A stretch of DNA of 64,000 nucleotides from JAYZDK01 sp964604165 (GTDB lineage: Bacteria; Myxococcota_A; UBA796; CAJQPC01): assembly GCA_964604165.1 (NCBI GenBank), contig CAZRYF010000003.1, positions 1-64,000 on the forward strand. Reading direction: 5' to 3'. Positions 24,068-32,527 of the stretch are shown here, in pieces. Within the stretch, counting starts at the first letter, position 1, and each line of letters opens with the position of its first letter. The notes beneath the pieces are model-generated. The model saw only the letters and a list, made by a program, of their open reading frames with translations, had not been told where the DNA came from and searched no databases. The position numbers and the translations under genes are program-made.

Positions 24068-26659
24068 CTACTGGTAGCCGAACTGTCCCTCGTGGAAGTC
24101 CCCGGTGTCGATCCACTTCTGGATGACCTTTTCAAGCACCTCGTTGTCCACGCGATCCATGCCCCAGGACCGGGCGTTGCCTTCCACCGAGTGGATCACC
24201 TGCCCCTTCACGAAGTCTGGGATGTTCTCCAGGCGCTTGGCCGTCTCGGGGGCCCATTCAAGTCCCTGACCTTCCCGGTTCATGAAGTCCTCTGAGACCT
24301 CCCCCCACATGTCGTACTTCACCGCCATGATCTCAGGGGTGATGACGCGACCCAGGTCCTTCTTCACCGCGGTCCACTCCACCCGCCACTTCGTCATCTC
24401 GCGGCAGAAGTCTGGGATGCCCTTGAGCTCGTCCAGGGCCTCTTGGGTCCATTCGAATTCATAGTCGGTGGTGATCTGCGCGAGGGGGTGGCCGTAGCCC
24501 AACTGTTTGCCCAGCTTGGCCATGAAGCCGCCTGTGATCTCCGCCATCCTCTTCTGGCCGGCCCTCTCTTCAGCGACACCGCGCACCAGCTCGTCCGCTC
24601 GCTCCTCAGAGAACTTTCCAGCCTCTGAGGCTCGTTCGGTGGCCTCTTGTGCCTTTTCCTGGCCTTCCTCGGTCCAGGACACGTCCCCGGCGAGCCTGCG
24701 AAACTGGTCGATGGTGGCTTGCTCGTTCTTGGAGAGGACATCCGCCACCTTGGTGGTCGGGGTGGGTTCCTTGACCACGGTCTGTTGGATCTCTTCCTTC
24801 TTGTCAGTGGACATGCTGTAGTCCCCGATCATTTCAGCCATCAAGCGCCGTCCTTCCGCAATGCCGCCCTCGCACAACGCCAGGTCCACCGAGGTCTGCT
24901 TCTTCTCGGCTGCGAAGCCTTCCACCCGTTCCCGGGTCATGTTGCGCATGAATCCGCCGGGCACCCGGCAGATGCGCTTCCAGGCGGCATCCGTCCAGGG
25001 CAACGGAGAGTCCTCGCGGGGGCGGGGGGTCAAGTCATCCGGCCCGGCGTTCTTCTCCAGATCCACCACCAGTCTCTCGCCCTTGTCAGAGAGGTAGCTG
25101 GTCTCCGCCATGTCTTGTTCCACCATGTCGATGGCGAATTCCTGCGTGATGCGGTGAATCCCCCGTACACGAGCGGTCTTCTCGACCCGGGCCTTGGAAC
25201 GCCGACGCTCGTATCCTTTGGGGACCTTGGCCATGACGTTCTTGGCCTCGAGGGTCCACTCGAGCTTGTAGCCGTCCGGATGCTCTTCCACCTCAATGGC
25301 GCCTGTCTCCAAGCTTCCCAGAGATTCCAGTACTTCCCGGTTGATCTTCTGGAACACGCTTCCGTCCGCGGTGCACACGGGGCAGACCACGGGCTGAAAG
25401 TCCCGGGCGGCATATCCACAGTCAGGGCATAGATAGGTCTGTCCCTGGTGCAGGTTGTCCCCTTCAAGAGCCACGGCCTCGGCCACGTAGCCCATGGCTT
25501 GTGCTGCATCGGCGGGAAGCAGGTCCCCCATGGCTGAGTTGATGACGGACTCGGTGATGACCGAGTGTCCGCGCTCCATGGCCCAGCGAAGAATGGACGT
25601 GGTGGCTACACCCCGTACAAATCCAGGGACCATCTCCATCTTTGCCTTGGCAGGCGGGGTCCACTCGATGGACTCCGCGGCCTGCACGTCGACCCGGGGG
25701 GTGTGGGTTCGGCTCACCACCAGTGTGTTGCAGGGGGCCAAAAGGAGCAGGTTTTCGGCATTGGATCCGATGTCCATGGAGGCCTCGGAGTGGACACCAA
25801 TGCGCCCCATGATCAGCAAGAACGGATCTGCCTTGCGCACGTACTGCAGGAGCTTCTCGAACGCCTTCCCATCCAGCAGGGTGATCTTCAACTCCACGCC
25901 CTCATCTTGAGCGACGGTGCGTGCCACCTCCAGGTGGGCCTGGTAGATCTTGGCCAGGCCCGTGTCGATGATCTCCTCGTGGAGCTTCTCCTGGTCGGCA
26001 AACTTGAACACCTTGGAGGCCTTCTCCGTGAGGACCTTCACGATGCCATTGAAGAGGGTGTAGTGGATGTACGGGTCATAGACACCCACGGCCTCCACGG
26101 TCCGGCCGGTTTTGGCTCCCAGGGAGATGGCGGACATCAACCCCGCGTAGCTCTGTGCGGACCCATCCACGGCGACCAGAATGGGTGCATCTCCCCCCAC
26201 CCATGCGTCGGGCCGCTTCACCACAAGAAGGTCGGTGCGCCCATGCCGGGCGAGGCGCTCGGTGACAGAACCCACGCTGCGGATACCGTCGTTGCCTTCG
26301 CCGCAAGCCCCCATCACCACCAGGTCATAGGACTTCTCCTGCAGGTGACTTTGAATGCCCGCGAAAGCGGTTCCCTTGACCTGTATAGGCCGGTAGAACG
26401 CCCCGGCTTCCCGGGCTGCCATCGTCAGGCGCTCCAAGACCTGTTCGGTGCCGCGATCCGCTCCTGGTGCATTGGGCAGGTTGGCGCGCACACTTTCAGG
26501 GAGGGCCTCCCACATCTTCCTGGCGCGACTTGAAGGGTCGGTCTCAACGTGGAGTCCTGTGACTCTGGCATCCAGGATCTCCGCCAGCTCAAGGGCGAGA
26601 CGGGCAGCAACAAATGCGGGATCTGATCCATCCACAGGGAGCAGGATCTTCTGGTACAT
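24068..26659 (-). CDS. Multidomain protein: two universal stress domains, rubredoxin-like knuckle, five to six PCP_red-like modules
   Basis: Residues 1-150 and 158-318 of this 863-residue protein are UspA domains, both with an intact nucleotide loop (G117-x2-G120-x9-G130-S131 and G285-x2-G288-x9-G298-S299). Residues 409-439 form a rubredoxin/rubrerythrin-type site with C411, C414, C426 and C429. Segments 332-382, 467-517, 554-612, 737-786 and 801-851 each follow the W-T-x-EA-x-L-x-IP-FVR pattern with a later ITxE. This is the PCP_red domain otherwise found at the end of light-independent protochlorophyllide reductase; 660-700 may be a decayed sixth copy. AAGGAG precedes the ATG at 26659. It is divergent from a COX3 gene. 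I infer a soluble redox- and nucleotide-sensing role in aerobic energy metabolism. Confidence 0.85.
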   Translation of the reverse strand: MYQKILLPVDGSDPAFVAARLALELAEILDARVTGLHVETDPSSRARKMWEALPESVRANLPNAPGADRGTEQVLERLTMAAREAGAFYRPIQVKGTAFAGIQSHLQEKSYDLVVMGACGEGNDGIRSVGSVTERLARHGRTDLLVVKRPDAWVGGDAPILVAVDGSAQSYAGLMSAISLGAKTGRTVEAVGVYDPYIHYTLFNGIVKVLTEKASKVFKFADQEKLHEEIIDTGLAKIYQAHLEVARTVAQDEGVELKITLLDGKAFEKLLQYVRKADPFLLIMGRIGVHSEASMDIGSNAENLLLLAPCNTLVVSRTHTPRVDVQAAESIEWTPPAKAKMEMVPGFVRGVATTSILRWAMERGHSVITESVINSAMGDLLPADAAQAMGYVAEAVALEGDNLHQGQTYLCPDCGYAARDFQPVVCPVCTADGSVFQKINREVLESLGSLETGAIEVEEHPDGYKLEWTLEAKNVMAKVPKGYERRRSKARVEKTARVRGIHRITQEFAIDMVEQDMAETSYLSDKGERLVVDLEKNAGPDDLTPRPREDSPLPWTDAAWKRICRVPGGFMRNMTRERVEGFAAEKKQTSVDLALCEGGIAEGRRLMAEMIGDYSMSTDKKEEIQQTVVKEPTPTTKVADVLSKNEQATIDQFRRLAGDVSWTEEGQEKAQEATERASEAGKFSEERADELVRGVAEERAGQKRMAEITGGFMAKLGKQLGYGHPLAQITTDYEFEWTQEALDELKGIPDFCREMTKWRVEWTAVKKDLGRVITPEIMAVKYDMWGEVSEDFMNREGQGLEWAPETAKRLENIPDFVKGQVIHSVEGNARSWGMDRVDNEVLEKVIQKWIDTGDFHEGQFGYQ

Positions 26660-26796
26660 GGGGCACTCCTTGTGATGCGTGCAGCCGGGTCGGGTCGGTC
26701 CCAAACCAATCCACCGTGCATAACCCGCTGCATGGCCCTTTGGGGCAGGGGACAAGACCCTGTCGACAGCCACCGGGCCGGGTTATCTCCGGGACG

Positions 26797-27420
26797 ATGG
26801 ACCCCAAGGCGCCCGCTCCCCCTGAGCCCCCTGAACCCAAGCAGGTGCTTCACTTGCACGCGGCCCGGGAGCAAGCGTTCACGGACTACATCGGCATGAT
26901 GCTCTGTCTGGTGGCCTTGTCCATGATGTTTGGGGGGCTCTTCTACGGATACGCGACCCTCCGGGTGCGCTCTACGTCATGGCCTCCCGATGGGCTTCCT
27001 GATCTGCCTGTGCTGCTGCCAGCCATCAGCACAGCGCTTCTGTTGGCCAGCAGCGCATGCCTCCAGTGGACAATGGGTCTGCTCAAGCAGGACAACATGC
27101 GAGGCTCCTTTCGTGCGTTGGTCGGTGCCAACTTGCTGGGGGCCAGTTTTCTGGTCTCACAGAGCGTGTTGTGGGTCACCCTCTACCGACAGGGTCTTCA
27201 CTGGTCGTCCAAGGCCTATGGCTCTATCTTTTACGGGTTCACCGGCCTTCATGCGGTGCATGTGGGGATAGGCATGCTCTTTCTGTTGCGACTTCTTCCG
27301 CGCCACGCAAAGGGTGAGTTCACCGGCCGCCGGCATCTTCCGATTCGCCTCACAGCCATGTACTGGCACTTTGTGGACGTGATCTGGGTGGCGATGTTCC
27401 TGGGAATTTTCGCGATTTAA
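26797..27420 (+). CDS. Cytochrome c oxidase subunit III-like protein, separate copy
   Basis: The 207-residue protein has five hydrophobic helices and COX3 motifs: AREQAFTDYIGMMLCLVALSM, FYGFTGLHAVHVGIGM with the conserved histidines, and the C-terminal LTAMYWHFVDVIWVAMFLGIF. It is shorter than the coxC product at 31635 and is encoded outside that operon, divergent from the USP fusion gene. Its ATG at 26797 has only a weak GGGA ahead. It may be an alternative subunit III for the oxidase or for a variant complex. The gene ends just before a strong hairpin. Confidence 0.88.
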   Translation: MDPKAPAPPEPPEPKQVLHLHAAREQAFTDYIGMMLCLVALSMMFGGLFYGYATLRVRSTSWPPDGLPDLPVLLPAISTALLLASSACLQWTMGLLKQDNMRGSFRALVGANLLGASFLVSQSVLWVTLYRQGLHWSSKAYGSIFYGFTGLHAVHVGIGMLFLLRLLPRHAKGEFTGRRHLPIRLTAMYWHFVDVIWVAMFLGIFAI

Positions 27421-27426
27421 GGCAAG

Positions 27427-27449
27427 AGAGGCCGGCAGGGCCGGCCTCT
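27427..27449. terminator. Bidirectional terminator hairpin between convergent genes
   Basis: A perfect 10-bp stem, AGAGGCCGGC (27427-27436) and GCCGGCCTCT (27440-27449) with a three-base loop, lies between the ends of the COX3 gene (plus) and the diheme cytochrome gene (minus). Short A and T tracts flank it, so it could act on both strands. Confidence 0.65.
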
Positions 27450-27469
27450 TGGCTGGGAGTCGGCTGCTG

Positions 27470-28453
27470 CTACTCGCCGCCCGCCGCCTCTCCCGAGTCC
27501 TCACCCTCGTCCTCTTCGGCAACAGGTGCCACCCAGGCCGTCGCCAAGGAGGCCCGCAGTTCGTCTCGAAGCTTGTGGGCCAAAGCGGCGTCGTTCTTGC
27601 CCATCTCCACCAGGGAGTTCACGTAGTGGGAGATGGCCAGGATGTCTTCCTCGGGGAAGTTGTCGTGGGCCGGCATCAAGCCGCCCCCAAGTCCACCGCG
27701 GAGGGTCTTGTAGATGCCCTCGACCCCGTGGCTCACCCGCAACGCGCTGAAGGTGTAGTCCGGCGGAAGCACGTTCAACTTGGCGCCATTGGCCTGGAAG
27801 TTGGTTTCCTTCTGGAGCTTTGAGTCGTACATGTCGTCGGTGAAGCTGGGACTCACGTCCCGGGCTTGGGCCTTTTCGTAGATATACTCCCGGGTGGCGT
27901 AGGCTGGATGACACTTCCAGCAGTTTCCATCCGTATGGTAGAGGTCCTTGCCTGTCTCGATGGCTTCAGCGGCGTCGACTGTGACTTCTGTCATGGTCAC
28001 CTTGTCGCCCAGAGACTCATCCGGGTCTTTCCAGCCCTCACCCTCAGGGGAGAATGTTTTGATGTACTGGATGACCGCTGTGAGCTCCAGCTCCGGAACC
28101 TCCCACTCGAGCATGGCCGTGCCATGTAGCCCGCCATTGAGGATCCGCGCGAGGTCGTCGTCGTGGGGAAGCCCGTCCGTCACCCAGGCGAACTTGTACA
28201 TGGCGGTGCGCAGGTCACGGGGGGCCGGGTCCAGGCCGGGGGAGGCGGGGCCGCGCCCGGCGCCGTCCATACCGTGGCAGTTGTAGCAGTGCCGCACATA
28301 GGAGCGATGGCCCAGGTTCAGGACCTCCGGCGCGACGGTCTGCCCGCCCAGTACCTGGGCTTCTGAGAATGTGTTCGGCGTGGGACACCCCGTCGTGGCC
28401 AAGGCGAGGCCTCCCAGGGCGATGGATGTGGTCAGGCTGCGAATGTGGGACAT
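27470..28453 (-). CDS. Diheme cytochrome c lipoprotein of the oxidase operon
   Basis: The 327-residue protein has a signal peptide with lipobox TTGC (Cys23) and two c-type heme sites, CYNCH (56-60) and CWKCH (178-182), in two class I-like domains. The likely Met ligands include those in GTAML and GGLMPAHDN. The C-terminus is acidic. It is last in the oxidase operon, 10 bases after coxA, and probably hands electrons to the CuA site of subunit II from the outer face of the membrane. The ATG at 28453 gives the complete signal peptide. Confidence 0.9.
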   Translation of the reverse strand: MSHIRSLTTSIALGGLALATTGCPTPNTFSEAQVLGGQTVAPEVLNLGHRSYVRHCYNCHGMDGAGRGPASPGLDPAPRDLRTAMYKFAWVTDGLPHDDDLARILNGGLHGTAMLEWEVPELELTAVIQYIKTFSPEGEGWKDPDESLGDKVTMTEVTVDAAEAIETGKDLYHTDGNCWKCHPAYATREYIYEKAQARDVSPSFTDDMYDSKLQKETNFQANGAKLNVLPPDYTFSALRVSHGVEGIYKTLRGGLGGGLMPAHDNFPEEDILAISHYVNSLVEMGKNDAALAHKLRDELRASLATAWVAPVAEEDEGEDSGEAAGGE

Positions 28454-28463
28454 GTCTCGGTTC

Positions 28464-30269
28464 CTACTTGCCAGCTTGGGAGAGGGGCTCGGGTCCGGAC
28501 TCGTGTCGTCCGGGCTCGTCCGCTTGAGGGGGGATGGTCTCTGTCTGGGTGAGATAGTCTCGTCCCACCGCCTCCATGAACTTCGGGTCTCCGTACTCGT
28601 GCGGGCCGCGAACCACCGTGGGGATGGGGTTGAAGTTGTGGACCTCGGGAGGGGAGGGGATGGACCACTCCAGGGTCCCCACATCCCAGGGGTTCTCGGA
28701 GGCCTTCTCTCCCCAGAAAACGCTGTGTACAAAGTTGTACAGGAAGATGAACTGGGTCGCGCCGAGGGCCCATGCGAAGTAGCTGGTCCACTGGTTCAGC
28801 GGCTGCAGGTGCTGCAGGAACGTGTAGATGTAGGGGTCGTAGAGTCGGCGCTGCTGCCCGGCGTAACCCACAACCACCTGGCACATGAACACCAGGGTGA
28901 TCAGGGTGACGCTCAAGTAGAAGTGCGTCTTGCCAAGACGTTCGTTCATCAGGGTTCCGAAGTACTTCGGAAACCAGAAGTGGGTCCCGGCCATGACCGC
29001 CAGGAAGGAGGCCGCCGCCATGGTCAAGTGGAAGTGTCCCACCACCCACATGGTGTCATGGAGGTAGAGGTCCGTGGAAATTGTACCCAGGTGGAGGCCT
29101 GTGAGACCGCCCAGGCCAAATACGAAGATCACGCCCAGCGTAAACAGCATGGGGGTGTCCTTGCGCATGTTGCCCTTCCAGATGGTGTGAATCCAGTTCA
29201 GGAAGAGCATTTCCGCGGGAACGGAGATGATCAGGGTGAGGAGCATGAAGCTCTTGCCCAGAAGGGGGCTCATCCCCGTCAGGAACATGTGGTGGCCATA
29301 GACCACGGTGGACAAGATGGACACTGCCACCATGGCGTACACGGAACCCTTGTACCAGTACGCCGGTTTGCGACAGAAAAAGCTCACCAGGTCCCCAACG
29401 ATTCCCCAGGCGGGAAGAATCAGGATGTAGACCTCCGGGTGGCCGAAGAACCAGAACAGGTGCTGGAAGACGATGGGGTCACCCGCGTTGGCTCCGGCCA
29501 AGGCACCCGCCACGAAGAACTCGGTGCCGGCCAACCGATCCAGAAGCAAGAGCAGTCCGGCGCTCCCAAGCACCGGCACAAACAACACGTTCAAGATGGC
29601 GGTGAGCCAGAGGCCCCAGACGGTGAGGGGCAGCCGCATCCAGGTCATGCCCGGTGCACGGAGACGGATCACTGTGGTGACGTAGTTGATGCCGCCGGTG
29701 ATGGAGGAGAGGCCAATAAAGAAAATGGCCATGACCAGCCAGGTCTGTCCCCAGCCGGGCGTTCCCACGTTGGTGGAGAGCGGTGCATAGGTGGTCCACC
29801 CGGCCCCGCCGGGCCCCAGGGGGCAGAGCAGGGAGGCGATGACCATCCCGCCGGAGAGCGCCGCAAACCAGAAGCTCGCCATGTTCAGCTTGGGGAACGC
29901 CATGTCCCGTGCACCGATCATCAGCGGAATGCACAGGTTTCCGAAGGAGCCGATCAAGGTGGGCGTAATGGCCCAGAAGATCATGATCAGGCCATGGGTG
30001 GTGAAGAGCGCGTTGTACTGCGCTGGGCTGATCGCGCCACCGGAGGCCCCAAACAGGAGGTTTCCGATAAACGGCACGGGCTCACCCGGGTGGGCCCACT
30101 GCCATCGAATCATCATGGCTTCCACACCACCGATGGCCATGAAGAAGAACCCCAGCCACAGGAATTGGCGGGCGATGACCTTGTGATCGGTGGAGAAGAT
30201 GTACCGCTTGATGAATGAATCAGGCGCGGTGTGAATCGGCTGAAGGTCGGTGGGTCCCGGAGCTGACAT
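28464..30269 (-). CDS. coxA: Cytochrome c oxidase subunit I
   Basis: This 601-residue, twelve-helix subunit carries heme a and the heme a3-CuB oxygen-reducing centre. Visible hallmarks are FSTDHKVIARQFLWLG, GLIMIFWAITPTLIGSFGN, the His-Tyr element WFFGHPEVYILILPAWG, the CuB His pair in YGHHMF, and the heme-ligand region VVGHFHLTMAAAS. The Tyr of HPEVY marks an A-type heme-copper oxidase. It follows coxB by 3 bases and precedes the diheme lipoprotein gene. Heme a is presumably supplied by CtaB and CtaA, encoded at 46-48 kb. Confidence 0.96.
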   Translation of the reverse strand: MSAPGPTDLQPIHTAPDSFIKRYIFSTDHKVIARQFLWLGFFFMAIGGVEAMMIRWQWAHPGEPVPFIGNLLFGASGGAISPAQYNALFTTHGLIMIFWAITPTLIGSFGNLCIPLMIGARDMAFPKLNMASFWFAALSGGMVIASLLCPLGPGGAGWTTYAPLSTNVGTPGWGQTWLVMAIFFIGLSSITGGINYVTTVIRLRAPGMTWMRLPLTVWGLWLTAILNVLFVPVLGSAGLLLLLDRLAGTEFFVAGALAGANAGDPIVFQHLFWFFGHPEVYILILPAWGIVGDLVSFFCRKPAYWYKGSVYAMVAVSILSTVVYGHHMFLTGMSPLLGKSFMLLTLIISVPAEMLFLNWIHTIWKGNMRKDTPMLFTLGVIFVFGLGGLTGLHLGTISTDLYLHDTMWVVGHFHLTMAAASFLAVMAGTHFWFPKYFGTLMNERLGKTHFYLSVTLITLVFMCQVVVGYAGQQRRLYDPYIYTFLQHLQPLNQWTSYFAWALGATQFIFLYNFVHSVFWGEKASENPWDVGTLEWSIPSPPEVHNFNPIPTVVRGPHEYGDPKFMEAVGRDYLTQTETIPPQADEPGRHESGPEPLSQAGK

Positions 30270-30272
30270 GGT

Positions 30273-31115
30273 CTAAATCTCCTTCCAGGTCCAGCCCCAC
30301 TGGAGCTCGGAGTTGGAATCGTCGAATGCAAGGGCCGAGCGGCGGGAGGCTTCTGCTGCCCATGCCTCGTAGGCGTCGTTCTCTAGAATGGTGAGCAGGC
30401 CCTTCATCAGGTAATGGTGGGCACCGCAGTGCTGGGCACAGGCAATGTCGAACTCGCCGGTCTCCTTGGCCTCAAACCACATGGGGTTGATCATGCCGGG
30501 GACCGCATCCTGCTTGAGGCGCATGTTGGGCAAGTAGAAGGAGTGAATGACGTCAGTGGCCGCCAGCTGGAGGATCACCGGCCGATTCACCGGCACGCGG
30601 ATGTCGTTCAGGGTCACGACGTCATCGGCAGTGTTGAACTCGCCGTCAGGCCCGGCATACCGCGCATCCCAAGCCCACTGGTGGGCGTTGATCTGGATTC
30701 GAACCGCGTCCTCCCGCTGCTCGGGGGCATCGAAGTTCCAGAACACCTCGCTCAGGTCCTTGATGCTGAAGTAGAACAGGTTGCCGTCAATCCAGAGGAA
30801 GATCACCGCCGAGACGCTCAGGGCAAAAGTGATCTGCTTCTTGCCGTCCCCATGGTCGTAGTGGACCTCGTGGCCGTCGGTGTGCTTGAAGAAGGAAACC
30901 GCCAGCAGGTAGCACATGATGACAAAGAGAATCGTGATGAAGACTGTCGTGATGTCGATCAGCCAGTCAATACGATGTCCTTCGACGGAGACATCACGGG
31001 GCATGCGCCAGGCGCTCTCCTCGGGTTGTACGGCTGCGAACGCGGGGGCGTTCAGCAGCCAAGCGCCCAGGAACGTGGCGAGTGCGGTGTGGAAACAGCG
31101 CGTAAAGCGAGTCAT
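30273..31115 (-). CDS. coxB: Cytochrome c oxidase subunit II
   Basis: The 280-residue subunit has a cleavable signal peptide (cleavage near AFA, residue 28), two membrane helices (about 48-76 and 95-117) and a periplasmic cupredoxin domain. The CuA ligands are H191 and C226-x3-C230-x3-H234-x2-M237, all present. INAHQWAWDARY is the usual aromatic patch through which electrons enter CuA. No fused cytochrome c domain is present, in keeping with a separate cytochrome encoded at the operon end. The ATG at 31115 is 24 bases after the small gene upstream. Confidence 0.95.
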   Translation of the reverse strand: MTRFTRCFHTALATFLGAWLLNAPAFAAVQPEESAWRMPRDVSVEGHRIDWLIDITTVFITILFVIMCYLLAVSFFKHTDGHEVHYDHGDGKKQITFALSVSAVIFLWIDGNLFYFSIKDLSEVFWNFDAPEQREDAVRIQINAHQWAWDARYAGPDGEFNTADDVVTLNDIRVPVNRPVILQLAATDVIHSFYLPNMRLKQDAVPGMINPMWFEAKETGEFDIACAQHCGAHHYLMKGLLTILENDAYEAWAAEASRRSALAFDDSNSELQWGWTWKEI

Positions 31116-31139
31116 ATCAGGGCCTACCGGGTTTGGAAT

Positions 31140-31343
31140 CTAGTAGGGGAGGTCTTTGCCGCCGGCTTTGATGCGGCGGACAATGGGCGGAAGAAGAAGA
31201 AAGGGAAACGCGATCATGGTGCCGAGGATGGCTGCCTCGGCCAGGGCGTTGCCGTCCTCGCGGCCGGCACACATGGGACAAGCCCAAGCGACCGCGGGTG
31301 CGGCCCAGACAAGCGCAGCGCCCATGGCGGTCCGAAAGCTCAA
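31140..31343 (-). CDS. Small exported or membrane protein with a CPMC motif
   Basis: The 67-residue product has an N-terminal hydrophobic stretch resembling a signal peptide, then CPMC just after the predicted cleavage point, and a second hydrophobic helix (ILGTMIAFPFLLLPPIV). I do not recognise a named family. A TTG start at 31343 overlaps the subunit IV stop as TTGA and gives a basic N-terminus; the ATG at 31325 is an alternative. Location between subunits IV and II and the Cys pair suggest a role in copper or thiol handling during oxidase assembly, which is inference. Confidence 0.6.
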   Translation of the reverse strand: MSFRTAMGAALVWAAPAVAWACPMCAGREDGNALAEAAILGTMIAFPFLLLPPIVRRIKAGGKDLPY

Positions 31344-31627
31344 AAGATCAGCCTGTAGACGGCATCCAGGATCAGCACAATGGCGTAGAATCCTGGAACT
31401 GCCATGGGTACCATCACGGTCATCTTGAGGACCATGGTTTCATGCCCAAGATGCATGTAGAAAATACCCACGGTGGCGGCCTTCACCACGGCCAGGCCCA
31501 CCAGGGCCGAGACCATGAGGCCCCATGAAATGGGCAAGTAGACCACCCCGATCTCCAGGGCGGTCAACACCCCCAGGACAACGAAGATGACCCAGTATTG
31601 TTTGCGGTCAATGTGGACTTCCATCAT
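31340..31627 (-). CDS. Cytochrome c oxidase subunit IV family protein
   Basis: The 95-residue membrane protein has three hydrophobic helices and the prokaryotic subunit IV pattern RKQYWVIFVVLGVLTALEIG, then KAATVGIFYMHLGHE and a C-terminal helix. It is a small non-redox subunit that stabilises the oxidase. Two ATG codons are adjacent at its start (31627 and 31624), preceded by GGGAG. It lies 7 bases after coxC and shares TTGA with the CPMC gene. Confidence 0.88.
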   Translation of the reverse strand: MMEVHIDRKQYWVIFVVLGVLTALEIGVVYLPISWGLMVSALVGLAVVKAATVGIFYMHLGHETMVLKMTVMVPMAVPGFYAIVLILDAVYRLIF

Positions 31628-31634
31628 GGTGCCG

Positions 31635-32333
31635 CTACACTCCCGGAGGTTCTGGGATCAGGTAGATAAAGGTAAAGACAAGGATCCAGACCAAATCGAC
31701 GAAGTGCCAGAACAGGCCCGCGATCTCCAGGCCGTTGTACTCGCCGTTGTCGAACTTTCCACGGAACGCCTGAATCCACATGATGGACAGGTAGGTCACC
31801 CCGCTGAAAACGTGCATCCCATGGAAACTGGTGGTCACGTAGAAGGTGCTGGCCCGGGCGGATTCCCCGAACACCAGGCCCTCTCCAATGAGGTTGCCGT
31901 GGTGGCCGAGGCCGAAATACTCAGTGTACTGCCCCACCAGGAACAGGGCGCCACCCACGATGGTCAGACCCAGCCAGAGAAGGACCCCCTTGCGGTTGCC
32001 CTCCACGCAGGCTGCGTAGGACATCACCATGGTCACCGAGCTGCAGATCAGCAGAAAAGTCAGACCCGCGGTGAAGGGAATGCCAAAGGCGGGCTCAAAA
32101 CCGTGGGGACCGACATTGCAGACGCCCTCGTTGTAGAGGGCCTCGGAGCAGTGCCAGTTCTTGGAACCGCCGCGCAACATGCCGTATCCCAGCAGCAGGC
32201 CTGCGAATGAAAAGCAGTCGGAGAGCAGAAAGATCCACATCCCGATCTTGCCCATTGTGGCGTGGCCGACTTGTTCGTCGGCGGGCCACTCCTTCCAGTG
32301 CAGCGCCTGGTGGTGGTCGTGTGCGTTGGGCAT
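31635..32333 (-). CDS. coxC: Cytochrome c oxidase subunit III
   Basis: The 232-residue subunit has seven predicted helices with typical COX3 motifs: KIGMWIFLLSDCFSFAGLL, the ASTFYVTTSFHGMHVFSGV region with the conserved His, and LFWHFVDLVWILVFTFIYL at the C-terminus. It is first in the oxidase operon coxC - subunit IV - CPMC protein - coxB - coxA - diheme cytochrome. Start ATG at 32333 is chosen over an upstream in-frame codon because the His-rich PNAHDHHQALHWKEW start is family-like. Confidence 0.93.
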   Translation of the reverse strand: MPNAHDHHQALHWKEWPADEQVGHATMGKIGMWIFLLSDCFSFAGLLLGYGMLRGGSKNWHCSEALYNEGVCNVGPHGFEPAFGIPFTAGLTFLLICSSVTMVMSYAACVEGNRKGVLLWLGLTIVGGALFLVGQYTEYFGLGHHGNLIGEGLVFGESARASTFYVTTSFHGMHVFSGVTYLSIMWIQAFRGKFDNGEYNGLEIAGLFWHFVDLVWILVFTFIYLIPEPPGV

Positions 32334-32368
32334 GGGTGTTTTCGACCTCACACGTTGAAGGTGTGGGG

Positions 32369-32397
32369 GAAATACCACAGGCGCACCAGCGAGGCAA
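32369..32397 (-). promoter_or_regulatory. Candidate promoter of the cytochrome oxidase operon
   Basis: On the minus strand TTGCCT (32397-32392) and TATTTC (32374-32369) are 17 bases apart, placing a start about 30 bases before coxC. The leader contains a small inverted repeat, CACAC-N7-GTGTG. The -10 match is only three of six, so this is tentative. Confidence 0.3.
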
Positions 32398-32527
32398 GGT
32401 GGCTTGGTGGAAGTAAATGGATGAAATTCGATGGGAATGGGGGTTGTTCCTTTTCAATGCCGGTTTGTGTCGAGCCGGACGGATTGTCCCCCTTGCTCTC
32501 GAGTGGATTCTCGGGTAGTCGGCGCCG

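Noticed and set aside
24068..26659. Assignment of the fusion as a protochlorophyllide reductase subunit.
   Set aside because: It lacks the nitrogenase-like body of BchB/ChlB, has only the small PCP_red-like modules, and no tetrapyrrole-reduction partners are nearby.
28371..30218. A 615-codon plus-strand frame opposite coxA.
   Set aside because: The product is His/Gly/Glu-rich without domains, and coxA on the other strand is unmistakable.
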